From assembly GCF_024385575.1 (NCBI RefSeq), contig NZ_JANFMV010000001.1, positions 496,001 to 560,000 of the forward strand: 64,000 nucleotides of DNA, given 5' to 3'. Origin of the DNA: Rhizobium sp. NRK18 (GTDB lineage Bacteria; Pseudomonadota; Alphaproteobacteria; Rhizobiales; Rhizobiaceae). A program made the translations under genes and the position numbers. Each line of letters opens with the position of its first letter. Position 1 is the first letter of the stretch. The notes under the pieces were generated by a model. The model had not been told where the DNA came from and searched no databases. It saw nothing but the letters and a program-made list of their open reading frames with translations. Shown piece by piece: positions 35,344-49,545 of this stretch.

Positions 35344-35890
35344 TATCGCTCAGGCAAATCGCGAAGGCGTTCTCTCCGGCCGGTTCGGCGGTTCCGCCGT
35401 CGTCCGGATCACGCCCGCCGCGCCGGCAAGCCGGATTTCGCTGCGTGCGCCGGCCGGCTCTCTCGCCGCCCTTTCGGGCGCGCTGGGGCTGACGCTGCCA
35501 GTCAAGCCGAAGACGTCGAACAGCGCCGACGGCCGTCATGCGCTCTGGATCGGTCCGGACGAATGGCTGATCATCGACGAGAACGAGGCCGACCTGATGG
35601 CTGCCGCGGCGTCTGCGGGCGCGCTGCATTCGGCAACGGATGTATCGCACCGCAATACGGCGATCATCGTTTCCGGCCCCGGGGCTGAGGCGACCGTCAA
35701 CAGCGGCTGCCCGCAGGATCTGTCGCTTGCCATCTTTCCGGTCGGTGCCTGCTCGCGCACGATCTTCGGCAAGATCGAGATCGTTCTTTTGCGCACGGCC
35801 GACGACACATTCCGTGTCGAATGCTGGCGCTCGTTTGCCGATTACGCCTTTGGTCTTCTGACGGAAGGTGCCGAAGACGCCGCTCTCTGA
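35336..35890 (+). CDS. soxG: Sarcosine oxidase subunit gamma
   Basis: The start at 35336 follows AAGGAGGCCGG and lies eight bases inside soxA. The 184-residue protein has ISLRAPAGSLAALSGALG and the middle motif ALWIGPDEWLI, typical of gamma subunits with a YgfZ/GcvT-like fold that completes the heterotetramer. Its TGA stop lies in the loop of a stem-loop (35876-35899), a compact end to the operon. Nothing else of the folate pathway is adjacent. Confidence 0.92.
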   Translation: MADIAQANREGVLSGRFGGSAVVRITPAAPASRISLRAPAGSLAALSGALGLTLPVKPKTSNSADGRHALWIGPDEWLIIDENEADLMAAAASAGALHSATDVSHRNTAIIVSGPGAEATVNSGCPQDLSLAIFPVGACSRTIFGKIEIVLLRTADDTFRVECWRSFADYAFGLLTEGAEDAAL

Positions 35891-35899
35891 AGCGGCGTC
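35876..35899 (+). terminator. Stem-loop around the soxG stop codon
   Basis: GACGCCGCT (35876-35884) pairs perfectly with AGCGGCGTC (35891-35899); the loop CTCTGA contains the stop codon. There is no U-tract, so it may shape mRNA stability or translation termination rather than terminate strongly. Confidence 0.5.
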
Positions 35900-35921
35900 T
35901 CATGGACAGTCCCATGGCCGG

Positions 35922-36410
35922 TCAGACGTTGTCGGGCCGGTCCTTGGGATCGAACTGGCTGATTGTCAGCCAATCTGCCGTCAGCGCCGGCTTTTTTTCA
36001 TCCTCGATCTCGATCTTCACGCCGTAGGTATTCATCAGCATGGAGCCGCCGCGAAAGCGCGCTTCGGCGAGGGAGAAATGCGCGCGCACGCGTTTGCCGG
36101 ACCTGACCGGCGAAACGAAACGGACCTTGTCGAAGCCGTAATTGACCCCCATCGTCTGTTCTCGAATGCGCGGAATGCAGCTGTAGCTCATGGCCGACAG
36201 CAGCGAGAGCGTCAAGAAGCCGTGGGCGATGGTTCCGCCATACGGCGTTTCCGCGGCCGCTCTTTCAGGATCCGTATGGATGAACTGGTGATCCAGCGTG
36301 GCGCTGGCAAAGGCATCTATCATCGACTGGTCGACAATAATCCAGTCGGAAACGCCGATCTCCTGTCCGACAAGGCCTGTGACCTCAGACAGTGAAATTT
36401 CTGAAGGCAT
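35922..36410 (-). CDS. MaoC family (R)-specific enoyl-CoA hydratase
   Basis: The 162-residue protein has the hydratase-2 motif FASATLDHQFIHTDPERA (about residues 34-51) with Asp40 and His45 as the catalytic pair, followed by the hot-dog fold core GGTIAHGFLTLSLL. MaoC enzymes hydrate 2-enoyl-CoA and feed beta-oxidation or polyhydroxybutyrate synthesis. It has no operon partner. It is convergent with soxG, with 31 bases between them. Confidence 0.9.
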   Translation of the reverse strand: MPSEISLSEVTGLVGQEIGVSDWIIVDQSMIDAFASATLDHQFIHTDPERAAAETPYGGTIAHGFLTLSLLSAMSYSCIPRIREQTMGVNYGFDKVRFVSPVRSGKRVRAHFSLAEARFRGGSMLMNTYGVKIEIEDEKKPALTADWLTISQFDPKDRPDNV

Positions 36411-36446
36411 GAAGGGGGTTCTTTCAAAAGGGAGTCACAAGGGGGC

Positions 36447-38429
36447 TTAGAGTTCCTGCTCTGTATAAAAGGCGACAGTGCGGCGGGCAAGGACGACAGG
36501 TGTCCTCGCCGGCCGGTCTCCACGCGCAAAGACCTGCATCCAGCGGGTTCCGTCGCGATCGGGAAGGTTGAATTCCATCGGCTCTCGGCCGCGGTTGACG
36601 AGGATTGCCAGACGGGTGTCGGTCATGGCGGCCTTGATGTCCGGGGTACGCAGCAGCATGACGAAGCCGTCGAGATCCGGCGTCTCCCAATCGGCGACCG
36701 TCATCGGCTGGCCGTGGCGGTTCAGCCATTCGATGTCGCCGTCTTCGCCGGAGAAGAATGTTGTCTCGCGCAGCGCCGCAAAGCGCTTGCGGATCGCGGA
36801 GACGAAGGCGACGTGATCGACCAGCCGTTCGTCCATCGCCTCCCAGTTCAGCCAGGTGATCTCGTTGTCCTGAGCGTAGGCATTGTTGTTGCCGTTTTGG
36901 GTGCGGCCGCCTTCGTCGCCGGCCGTCAGCATGACTGTTCCGCGGCTGGCAAACAGCGTCGAGAGCATCGCCATCACGTCGTCTCGACGGTTCTTGAGGA
37001 TCGAGCGATTGGTCGTCTCGCCTTCGGCGCCATTGTTCCACGAGTGGTTTTCATTGTGGCCGTCGCGGTTTTCCTCACCGTTCGCCTCATTGTGCTTGCG
37101 CTCGTAAGAGACGAGATCCATCAGTGTGAAACCGTCATGGGCGGCGAGGAAATTGACGGAACGCGTCTGGCGACCGCCATTTCGCGAAAAGATGGGCGAA
37201 GAGCCGGCAAGAGCCGTCGCCATAGCGCCGGTCATGGACCGGTCGCCGCGCCAATAGAGCCGCATGTCGTCGCGCGCCCGGTCGTTCCACTCCAGGAATT
37301 TTTCCGGGAAATTGCCCAGCTGATAGCCGCCGGGGCCGATGTCCCATGGCTCGGCGATCAGAACCCGGTCCGAAAGCACATTATCCGTCTGGATCGCCTT
37401 CAGCGTTTCCGCATCGCGGCTGAAGCCGACCTGCAGATCGCGGCCGAGAATGGGCGCCAGGTCGAAGCGGAAGCCGTCGACACCGGTCGCCAGAACGAAA
37501 TGTCTCAGGCTGTCGACGATCATCTGGCGGATGATGGGTGCGTCGCAGGCGACCGTGTTGCCGCAGCCCGTGTCATTGACCAAGAGGCCGGGATTGTCGG
37601 GCGCATGAAAAAAGCTGCAAAGGCTATCAATGCCGCGCAGTGACAGCGTGGGACCATGACGGTCGCTCTCGCCGGTGTGGTTGAAGACGAGGTCGAGGAT
37701 CACGCCGATGCCGGCTTCCCTGAGCGTCGCCACTGTCTGGCGCAATTCGGCGACGCCGCCAGGCGCCAGGCGCGGATCGAGCGCCATGAAGGTGACGGGG
37801 TTGTAGCCCCAGCCGTTCTTCAGGCCGAGCGGCGGCAGGTGGCGCTCGTCGATCCAAGCGGTGATCGGCATCAGTTCGACCGCGTCGACGCCCAGTTTCA
37901 GCAGGTGATCGACGACGGACGGATGCGCCAGCGCGCCGATGGTGCCGCGCTTCCTTTCGGGAATATCCGGATGAAGTTTGGTGAACGGCCTTACCGCGAC
38001 CTCATAGATGAAGCCGCCGGGGCGGAAGAGCGGTGCCTTGATGTCCACCGTCTCCGGTGCCGTCACGATCGCTTTCGGGACAAGGTTTGCCGTGTCGTAT
38101 CCGAATTCGGAGAGGCGCTTGCTGTAGGTGAACGGCCTGTCGAGTTCCTTGGCATAGGGATCGACCAGCAGCTTGGCCGCGTCGTACCAGAGGCCGTGAT
38201 CGGGAGAATAGACGCCCTCGGCGCGAAACCCGTAGCGCGTGCCGCGCCGAACACCGTCGACGGATACACGATGGACATCGTCAGAGCCGCGCACCATGGG
38301 TAGCCGGCTGATTTCCTTCTTTCCCGAGGCATCGAACAGGCAGAGATTCATCCGCGATGCGTGCTTGGACCAGATCGCGAAATCGCATCCGCTATCGGTA
38401 AGGTTGGCGCCGAGGGAGGTGAAAGCCAT
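36447..38429 (-). CDS. glgX: Glycogen debranching enzyme GlgX
   Basis: The start is uncertain. ATG at 38429 begins the domain (MAFTSLGANLTDSGCDF); an ATG at 38540 and a GTG at 38576 would add 37 to 49 residues without family resemblance. The 660-residue version has the isoamylase-type modules: N-terminal beta domain, GH13 barrel with VDGFRFDLAP (nucleophile Asp) and IAEPWD (acid/base Glu), and the HDGFTLMDLVSYERKHN segment. It removes alpha-1,6 branches left by phosphorylase. It is 702 bases away from pgm, separated by an FKBP and a cytochrome gene, whereas glgX often follows pgm directly. Confidence 0.88.
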   Translation of the reverse strand: MAFTSLGANLTDSGCDFAIWSKHASRMNLCLFDASGKKEISRLPMVRGSDDVHRVSVDGVRRGTRYGFRAEGVYSPDHGLWYDAAKLLVDPYAKELDRPFTYSKRLSEFGYDTANLVPKAIVTAPETVDIKAPLFRPGGFIYEVAVRPFTKLHPDIPERKRGTIGALAHPSVVDHLLKLGVDAVELMPITAWIDERHLPPLGLKNGWGYNPVTFMALDPRLAPGGVAELRQTVATLREAGIGVILDLVFNHTGESDRHGPTLSLRGIDSLCSFFHAPDNPGLLVNDTGCGNTVACDAPIIRQMIVDSLRHFVLATGVDGFRFDLAPILGRDLQVGFSRDAETLKAIQTDNVLSDRVLIAEPWDIGPGGYQLGNFPEKFLEWNDRARDDMRLYWRGDRSMTGAMATALAGSSPIFSRNGGRQTRSVNFLAAHDGFTLMDLVSYERKHNEANGEENRDGHNENHSWNNGAEGETTNRSILKNRRDDVMAMLSTLFASRGTVMLTAGDEGGRTQNGNNNAYAQDNEITWLNWEAMDERLVDHVAFVSAIRKRFAALRETTFFSGEDGDIEWLNRHGQPMTVADWETPDLDGFVMLLRTPDIKAAMTDTRLAILVNRGREPMEFNLPDRDGTRWMQVFARGDRPARTPVVLARRTVAFYTEQEL

Positions 38430-38655
38430 TCGCGGGTCCAGTCTGACTGTGCCGAGCTCGCCGCCGGTTCGGCAACGCACGCTTCGTTCGATATTGATAA
38501 TCAATTTCCGAGGCTTGTCGACAGCCGCGGTGGTTTGCATCCCGCGATTGTTTTCTTTAGGCTTGGGACAGGTCACAGGAAAAGGCCGTTCAACCGGCCG
38601 TATTCAGTCCCTTGTATGCGGTCACCTTCCAAAACAAGCCGAAAGGTTGAAGCAT

Positions 38656-39093
38656 ATGACGCAAGCAAAGAGCGGCGACACGGTTCGCATCCATTACACG
38701 GGCAAGCTGACGGACGGCACCCAGTTCGATTCGTCGAGTGGGCGCGATCCCCTGGAGTTTACCGTTGGCGCCGGCCAGATCATTCCCGGTCTCGACAAGG
38801 AAATCGACGGCATGGAGCTCGGCGCCCAGCAGACGGTGACGGTTCCGGCGGATCAGGCCTACGGCCCGCACGATCCGCAGAAGGTCCAGTCGGTACCGCG
38901 TTCGGCAATTCCCGCCAATATCGACGTCAAGCCCGGCATCCAGCTGCAGGCGCAGACGCAGGACGGGGGCACGCTGATGCTTCTCGTCACCGAAGTGCGC
39001 GACGACGAACTGACGGTCGACGCCAACCATCCGCTGGCTGGCAAGGATCTCGTCTTCGACGTCGAACTGGTGGAAATCATCAAGGCGGCCTGA
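38656..39093 (+). CDS. FKBP-type peptidyl-prolyl isomerase
   Basis: The start at 38656 (MTQAKSGDTVRIHYTGKL) follows GAAAGG and gives a 145-residue protein. It has the SlyD-like FKBP features: IHYTGKLTDGTQFDSS, a short insert loop, and DKEIDGMELGAQQTVTVPAD. The catalytic FKBP pocket residues (Tyr, Asp, Ile/Val, Trp) are mostly present. It folds or helps protein maturation in the cytoplasm; no signal peptide is seen. It is on the plus strand within the otherwise minus-strand glycogen region. Confidence 0.88.
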   Translation: MTQAKSGDTVRIHYTGKLTDGTQFDSSSGRDPLEFTVGAGQIIPGLDKEIDGMELGAQQTVTVPADQAYGPHDPQKVQSVPRSAIPANIDVKPGIQLQAQTQDGGTLMLLVTEVRDDELTVDANHPLAGKDLVFDVELVEIIKAA

Positions 39094-39110
39094 GGCGGCG
39101 CTTCCAGAGC

Positions 39111-39400
39111 TCAGTCTCCGAAGCTCTCGATATAGCCGATGATCAGCGCGCGCGTCGATTGGACGGGCGCGTGGTGCCGGGCGAGAAAAGGCGTCATCCA
39201 GACGCCTTTTTTGAACGTGGTTGCTCCCGGCGTACTCTCCAGCAGCATTTGCGGCGAAGCGTGGCAGCGGGCGCAGTCTTGCTGGTAGTGGGCTTCACCC
39301 TTGGCGATCTGCTCCGCCGTGAAGGCGGAAGCCGCAGCCGGCGCAAGGATGCCGGCTGCAGCCAGAGATGCCGCCAGAGTTCTGCGAAGCATGACCGGCA

Positions 39401-39401
<1 letters not shown>
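39111..39401 (-). CDS. Small periplasmic cytochrome c-like protein
   Basis: The 96-residue protein has a signal peptide (residues 1-26) and one CARCH heme-binding site (Cys43, Cys46, His47); Met69 in KGVWMTPF is a candidate sixth ligand. It starts in the TGATG overlap with the pgm stop, so it is translated with the glycogen genes even though an electron carrier has no known role there. It may be a recently moved gene or a functional link; there is no sequence feature that shows which. Confidence 0.8.
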
Positions 39402-42495
<3,094 letters not shown>

Positions 42496-42499
42496 GCCG

Positions 42500-43771
42500 C
42501 TACAGGTCCAGTTTCTCGATCATCGAGCGGGTGATGAGGCAGATGCCGCTCTCGGTGCGGCGGAACCGCTTGGCATCGAGTTCGGGATCCTCGCCGACGA
42601 CAAGGCCTTCCGGAATTTCGACGCCGCGGTCGACGACGACGTTTGACAGCCGGGCGTTGCGGTGGACGGTCACTTCCGGCAGAACCACTGCGTGGTCCAG
42701 CGACGAATAGGAATGTACCCGGACGCCGGTAAACAGCAGGCTTCGGTTCAGCGCGCCGCCGGAAATGATGCAGTTGCCGGATACCAGCGACGAGATTGCC
42801 TGGCCACGCCGGCCGTCGACGTCGTGCACGAACTTTGCCGGCGGATTGATCTCGGCATAGGTCCAGATCGGCCAGTTGCTGTCGTAGAGGTCAAGTTCGG
42901 GAACGATATCGGTGAGGTCGATATTGGCCTGCCAGTAGGCGTCCACCGTTCCGACGTCGCGCCAATAGGCGTGCGTTTCCGATTCGGCGCGTACGCAGGA
43001 CTGGTTGAAGCGGTGGGCGACGGCTTTGCCGTTCTTGACGATATAGGGAATGATGTCCTTGCCGAAATCGCGGCTCGACTGCGGGTCGGCGGCGTCCTTG
43101 CGCAGCATCTCCATCAGGAACTTGGTATGGAAGACGTAGATGCCCATCGAGGCGAGCGCCATCGATTCGTTGCCGGGAATGCCCGGCGGATCGGCGGGCT
43201 TCTCGACAAAGTCGATGATGACGTCCTTGGCATCGACATGCATGACGCCGAAGCCTGTGGCTTCCATGCGCGGCACTTCGAGGCAGCCGATGGTCACGTC
43301 GGCGCCGGAATCGACGTGCTGCTGGAGCATCAGCTCGTAGTCCATCTTGTAGATGTGGTCGCCGGCGAGGATGACCATGTATTCCGGGCCGTATGGCTCG
43401 ATGATGTCGGCGTTCTGGTAGACCGCGTCGGCGGTGCCTTCGTACCACTGGTGCTCGGATACGCGCTGGCTGGCCGGCAGGATGTCGAAGCTCTCGTTAC
43501 GCTCCGGGCGGAAGAAGTTCCAGCCGCGCTGCAGGTGGCGAATAAGCGAGTGTGCCTTGTACTGGGTCGCCACCCCGATCCGTCGGATACCGGAATTGAG
43601 CGCGTTTGACAGGGCAAAGTCGATGATGCGCGTCTTGCCGCCGAAATAGACGGCCGGCTTGGCGCGGGCATCGGTCAATTCCTTCAGGCGGCTTCCGCGG
43701 CCTCCCGCCAGCACGTAAGCCATGGCGTCACGGGCCAGTGGCTGGTGGCGTCGCATTTTGTTATTCGTCAT
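42500..43771 (-). CDS. glgC: Glucose-1-phosphate adenylyltransferase GlgC
   Basis: The ATG at 43771 is preferred to the adjacent GTG at 43774 because GGGAGG is at the better distance. The 423-residue protein has the nucleotidyltransferase start [16 protein letters not shown], the substrate loop [11 protein letters not shown] and C-terminal left-handed beta-helix repeats ([15 protein letters not shown]). It makes ADP-glucose from glucose 1-phosphate and is the allosteric control step. Located between glgB and glgA in the cluster. Confidence 0.96.
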   Translation of the reverse strand: MTNNKMRRHQPLARDAMAYVLAGGRGSRLKELTDARAKPAVYFGGKTRIIDFALSNALNSGIRRIGVATQYKAHSLIRHLQRGWNFFRPERNESFDILPASQRVSEHQWYEGTADAVYQNADIIEPYGPEYMVILAGDHIYKMDYELMLQQHVDSGADVTIGCLEVPRMEATGFGVMHVDAKDVIIDFVEKPADPPGIPGNESMALASMGIYVFHTKFLMEMLRKDAADPQSSRDFGKDIIPYIVKNGKAVAHRFNQSCVRAESETHAYWRDVGTVDAYWQANIDLTDIVPELDLYDSNWPIWTYAEINPPAKFVHDVDGRRGQAISSLVSGNCIISGGALNRSLLFTGVRVHSYSSLDHAVVLPEVTVHRNARLSNVVVDRGVEIPEGLVVGEDPELDAKRFRRTESGICLITRSMIEKLDL

Positions 43772-43789
43772 CACATTCCTCCCGAACGC

Positions 43790-45955
<2,166 letters not shown>

Positions 45956-45981
45956 GTTTCCTCCGCTCCCCCCTGAGCCTG

Positions 45982-48447
45982 TCATCCGGCTCTCCAGATT
46001 TCGCTCGCATATTGCCGGATCGTCCTGTCGGACGAAAACCATCCCATGCGGGCGGTATTGTAAATCGCCTTGGACCCCCAGGCGTCCTGGTCCGTCCACA
46101 ATGCGTCAACTTCGCGCTGGGCATTGGCATAGGCTTCGAAATCGGCCGCCACCATGAACCAGTCATGACTGTACAGGCCATCGACCAGCCCGGCAAACCG
46201 GCTCGGATCGTCCGGCGAAAAGACGCCGGAGGCGATTGCCGAAAGCGCCTGCGACAGTTCGCGGGAGCCCTCGATGATGGCACGCGGATTGTGCCCGTCG
46301 GCGCGCGCCGCCGACACTTCCGCAGCCGTCAGTCCGAAGATGATCATGTTCTCGGCCCCGACGTGGTCGCGCATTTCGACATTGGCGCCGTCGAGCGTGC
46401 CGATCGTCAGTGCGCCGTTCAGCGCGAATTTCATGTTGCCGGTGCCTGACGCTTCCATGCCGGCAGTGGAAATCTGCTCGGACAGGTCGGCGGCAGGCAC
46501 CATGACTTCGGCCAGCGAGACGTTGTAGTTCGGAATGAACACGACCTTCAGAAGCCCTCTCACGGCCGGATCGCCGTTGATCACGCGGGCGACGTCGTTT
46601 GCCAGTTTGATGATCAGCTTGGCGTTGTGGTAGCTCGGCGCCGCCTTGCCTGCAAAGAGCTTAACGCGGGGAACCCAGTCGAGTTCCGGATGCGAGCGGA
46701 TTTGATCGTAAAGCGCCACGGCCTCGATGATGTTGAGGAGCTGACGCTTGTACTCGTGGATGCGCTTGATCTGGATGTCGAACATCGACGACGGGTCGAT
46801 GCGGATGCCCATCCGGCGCGCGACGAGGTTCGACAGCTTTTCCTTGTTGGTGCGCTTGATGCCCAGGAACTTCTTCTGGAATTCGCTGTCATGAGCAAAC
46901 CTGTCGAGCGCCTTCAGGGCCTCGGCATTGTCCATGAAGTCGCCGCCGATCGCCTCCCGGATCAGGTCCGTCAGCCCCGGATTGCACTGCATCAGCCAGC
47001 GCCGTGGCGTGATCCCGTTGGTCTTGTTGTTGATCCGCTCGGGATAGAGCTTGTGAAGGTCGGCGAAGACGGTTTCCTTCATCAGTTCGGTGTGTAGCGC
47101 GGAGACGCCGTTGATCGAATGCGAGCCCATGAAGGCGAGGTTGCCCATGCGCACGCGCCGGTCGCCGCTTTCGTCGATCAGCGAGATCGAGCGGATTTCG
47201 CCGTCGGAGAATTTGCGCTCCTTGCGGGCGTGCAGCAGGATTTTCGCATTGATCGCATAGACGAGCTGCATGTGGCGCGGCAGCAGGCGCTCGAGCAGCG
47301 GCACGGGCCAGCTTTCGAGCGCTTCCGGCAGCAGCGTGTGGTTGGTATAGCTGAACGTCCGCCACGTGATGTCCCAGGCCTGTTCGAATTCCAGTCCGTG
47401 CACGTCGCACAGCAGGCGCATGAGTTCGGTGACGGAGATGGCCGGGTGGGTGTCGTTGAGCTGGATCGCGATCTTGTCCGGCAGCGAGGTGAAATCCGGA
47501 TATTGCTGCAGGTGCCGACGCAGGATGTCCTGGAGAGATGCCGAGGAGAAGAAGAATTCCTGGCGCAGGCGCAGTTCCTGGCCGGCGGGCGTGGCATCGG
47601 CGGGATAGAGGACGCGGGTCAGGCTTTCGGCCTTGTTGCTCTCGCGCAGAGCGCCGATATGGTCACCGGCATTGAAGGCATCGAGCAGGATCGGGTCGAT
47701 CGGCTGTGCGGACCAGAGGCGCAGCGTGTTGACGCGCTTGCCGCGCCAGCCGACGATCGGCGTGTCGAAAGCCGTGGCGATCACGCGTTCCGCCGGCTTC
47801 CAGACGTAGCGCTGCAGGCCGCTGTCGTCCTCGATAGTCGTCACCGAGCCGCCGAAACCGATTTCGTAGGAGGCTTCGCGGCGCTCGAATTCCCAGGGAT
47901 TGCCGTGGGCAAGCCAGGTCTCGGGCAGTTCCACCTGCCAGCCGTCGGCCATCTGCTGGCGGAACAGGCCATGGACGTAGCGAATGCCGTAGCCGTAGGC
48001 CGGAATGTCGACGGTGGCCATGGATTCCATGAAGCAGGCGGCAAGCCGGCCGAGGCCGCCATTGCCAAGGGCTGCATCCGGTTCGATCGCCGCGATCACG
48101 TCGAGGTCGACGCCAAGGGACTGCAGCGCGTCGTGCAGTTCGTTCATCAGCTCGAGATTGGAGACGGCGTCGCGCATCAGCCGGCCGATCAGGAACTCGA
48201 GCGACAGATAGTAGACCCGCTTGTCGCCGGTTGCGTAGACCTTCTTCGTCGACTCCATCCACTTGTCGATGATGCGGTCGCGGATGACGAGAATGGCGGC
48301 GGTCAGCCAGTCGTGCGGCTTGGCGGCCTTCGCGTCCTTGCCGATACGATAGGCGAGCTTTTCGATGATCTCTTCGGCGAGAATTTCGGGATTCGAAACA
48401 CGTGGCGCTGGAGAAGGGAGATTGGCTTTCAGCATGTCATTCGTCAT
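45982..48447 (-). CDS. glgP: Glycogen phosphorylase GlgP
   Basis: The ATG at 48447 (MTNDMLKANLPSPAP) is preferred to a TTG four codons upstream. The 821-residue GT35 enzyme has the N-terminal DHDWLTA-like region, GRLMRDAVSNL, GGLGRLAACFMES near the active site and the PLP-lysine region MEASGTGNMKFALNGALTIG (broken before residue 690). It releases glucose 1-phosphate from glycogen ends. It is the first gene of the glycogen cluster; the 205-base gap upstream separates it from the amidoligase operon. Confidence 0.95.
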   Translation of the reverse strand: MTNDMLKANLPSPAPRVSNPEILAEEIIEKLAYRIGKDAKAAKPHDWLTAAILVIRDRIIDKWMESTKKVYATGDKRVYYLSLEFLIGRLMRDAVSNLELMNELHDALQSLGVDLDVIAAIEPDAALGNGGLGRLAACFMESMATVDIPAYGYGIRYVHGLFRQQMADGWQVELPETWLAHGNPWEFERREASYEIGFGGSVTTIEDDSGLQRYVWKPAERVIATAFDTPIVGWRGKRVNTLRLWSAQPIDPILLDAFNAGDHIGALRESNKAESLTRVLYPADATPAGQELRLRQEFFFSSASLQDILRRHLQQYPDFTSLPDKIAIQLNDTHPAISVTELMRLLCDVHGLEFEQAWDITWRTFSYTNHTLLPEALESWPVPLLERLLPRHMQLVYAINAKILLHARKERKFSDGEIRSISLIDESGDRRVRMGNLAFMGSHSINGVSALHTELMKETVFADLHKLYPERINNKTNGITPRRWLMQCNPGLTDLIREAIGGDFMDNAEALKALDRFAHDSEFQKKFLGIKRTNKEKLSNLVARRMGIRIDPSSMFDIQIKRIHEYKRQLLNIIEAVALYDQIRSHPELDWVPRVKLFAGKAAPSYHNAKLIIKLANDVARVINGDPAVRGLLKVVFIPNYNVSLAEVMVPAADLSEQISTAGMEASGTGNMKFALNGALTIGTLDGANVEMRDHVGAENMIIFGLTAAEVSAARADGHNPRAIIEGSRELSQALSAIASGVFSPDDPSRFAGLVDGLYSHDWFMVAADFEAYANAQREVDALWTDQDAWGSKAIYNTARMGWFSSDRTIRQYASEIWRAG

Positions 48448-48652
48448 TGCAATCACCAATACTTTTGTAAGCCGATCAGAGTGTTAGGGAGCCACCGATC
48501 GAGCACTTGAAAAATCCACGATCAGTTTATGCACCTATCCAATGCGCTGGCAACAGGTGAAATCCGTGTTCGTGAAATTCAGTTGGAGGCGGCAGTCGAA
48601 CGGGAAAAGGCCCAAAGGCTCGTGCCGGTCTTCGCGTCAGCCCGCAAAGCGG

Positions 48653-49531
48653 TCACTTGACCGGAATGACGTCCACGGACTGCTTCGTCTGATGCTCGCC
48701 ATAACTCTTCAGCACGCCGATGACCGGGGCGACGTCGGAGTAGTCGCGGCCGTATCCGACGACGATGTGATCGGTCGCCACCGCAATGTTGTTGGTCGGG
48801 TCGAGTTCGAGCCAGCCAAGCGTCTTTCCGCACCAGATGCGGACCCAGGCATGCATCGCGTCGGCGCCTTCGAGCCGTTCCTTGCCCGGCGGCGGGATGG
48901 TGCGCAGGAAGCCGCTGACATAGCCGGCCGGAATGCCGAGACTGCGCAGCGCCAGGATCATGATGTGCGAAAAGTCCTGGCACACACCGCGCTTCAGCTT
49001 GAAGGCCTCCCGCGGTGTGGTGTCGACCGTCGTCGCGTCCGAATCGTATTTGAAATCCTTGTAGATCCTGGCGCAGATCGCCGTGGCAATCTGTCGGATG
49101 GTCATGCCATCGGCGGCGATCTCGCGGGCGTAGGCGCTGATTTCCGGCGTCTCGGGCAGGCGGGGGCTCGGGCCGCAGAAATGATGCGGCGAATCCGGAT
49201 CGAGGGACAGCTGGTCGGCTATCTCGGCGGGCAGCCGCGACAGGTCGGGAGAGAAGTCGGCCGTCGGCAATTCGGTGTCGACCTGGATGCGGGCCTGCAT
49301 GTGGATGTCGAGGGCGGCATGCGGCGTGCGAAACAGGATGGACGTTGCCGGATGACGGAAGAAATCGATGAAATTGCCGCGCTCTTCCGGCTTCGGAGTA
49401 ACCGTCAGCGAGCCGGCGATCAGGCGCTGGCGATCCGGAATCGTGATCGGCAGGACGCGGAGGATGTGCCGGGCCCCCGACGCCGGAGTGTCGTACTGGT
49501 AGCCGAGATGCATCGAGAGATCGTAAAGCAT
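48653..49531 (-). CDS. Transglutaminase-like cysteine protease
   Basis: The 292-residue protein has an N-terminal beta domain (Bact_transglu_N-like, residues 1-110) and a papain/transglutaminase-fold core with Cys184 in RGVCQDFSH, His227 in DAMHAWVRI and Asp244 in LELDPTNN, the expected catalytic triad. Such enzymes either cut or cross-link amide bonds. It is the last gene of a three-gene operon, 14 bases after the ATP-grasp/alpha-E gene, and shares this fold with the first gene's N-terminus. Confidence 0.88.
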   Translation of the reverse strand: MLYDLSMHLGYQYDTPASGARHILRVLPITIPDRQRLIAGSLTVTPKPEERGNFIDFFRHPATSILFRTPHAALDIHMQARIQVDTELPTADFSPDLSRLPAEIADQLSLDPDSPHHFCGPSPRLPETPEISAYAREIAADGMTIRQIATAICARIYKDFKYDSDATTVDTTPREAFKLKRGVCQDFSHIMILALRSLGIPAGYVSGFLRTIPPPGKERLEGADAMHAWVRIWCGKTLGWLELDPTNNIAVATDHIVVGYGRDYSDVAPVIGVLKSYGEHQTKQSVDVIPVK

Positions 49532-49545
49532 TCCGCCGGTACCCG

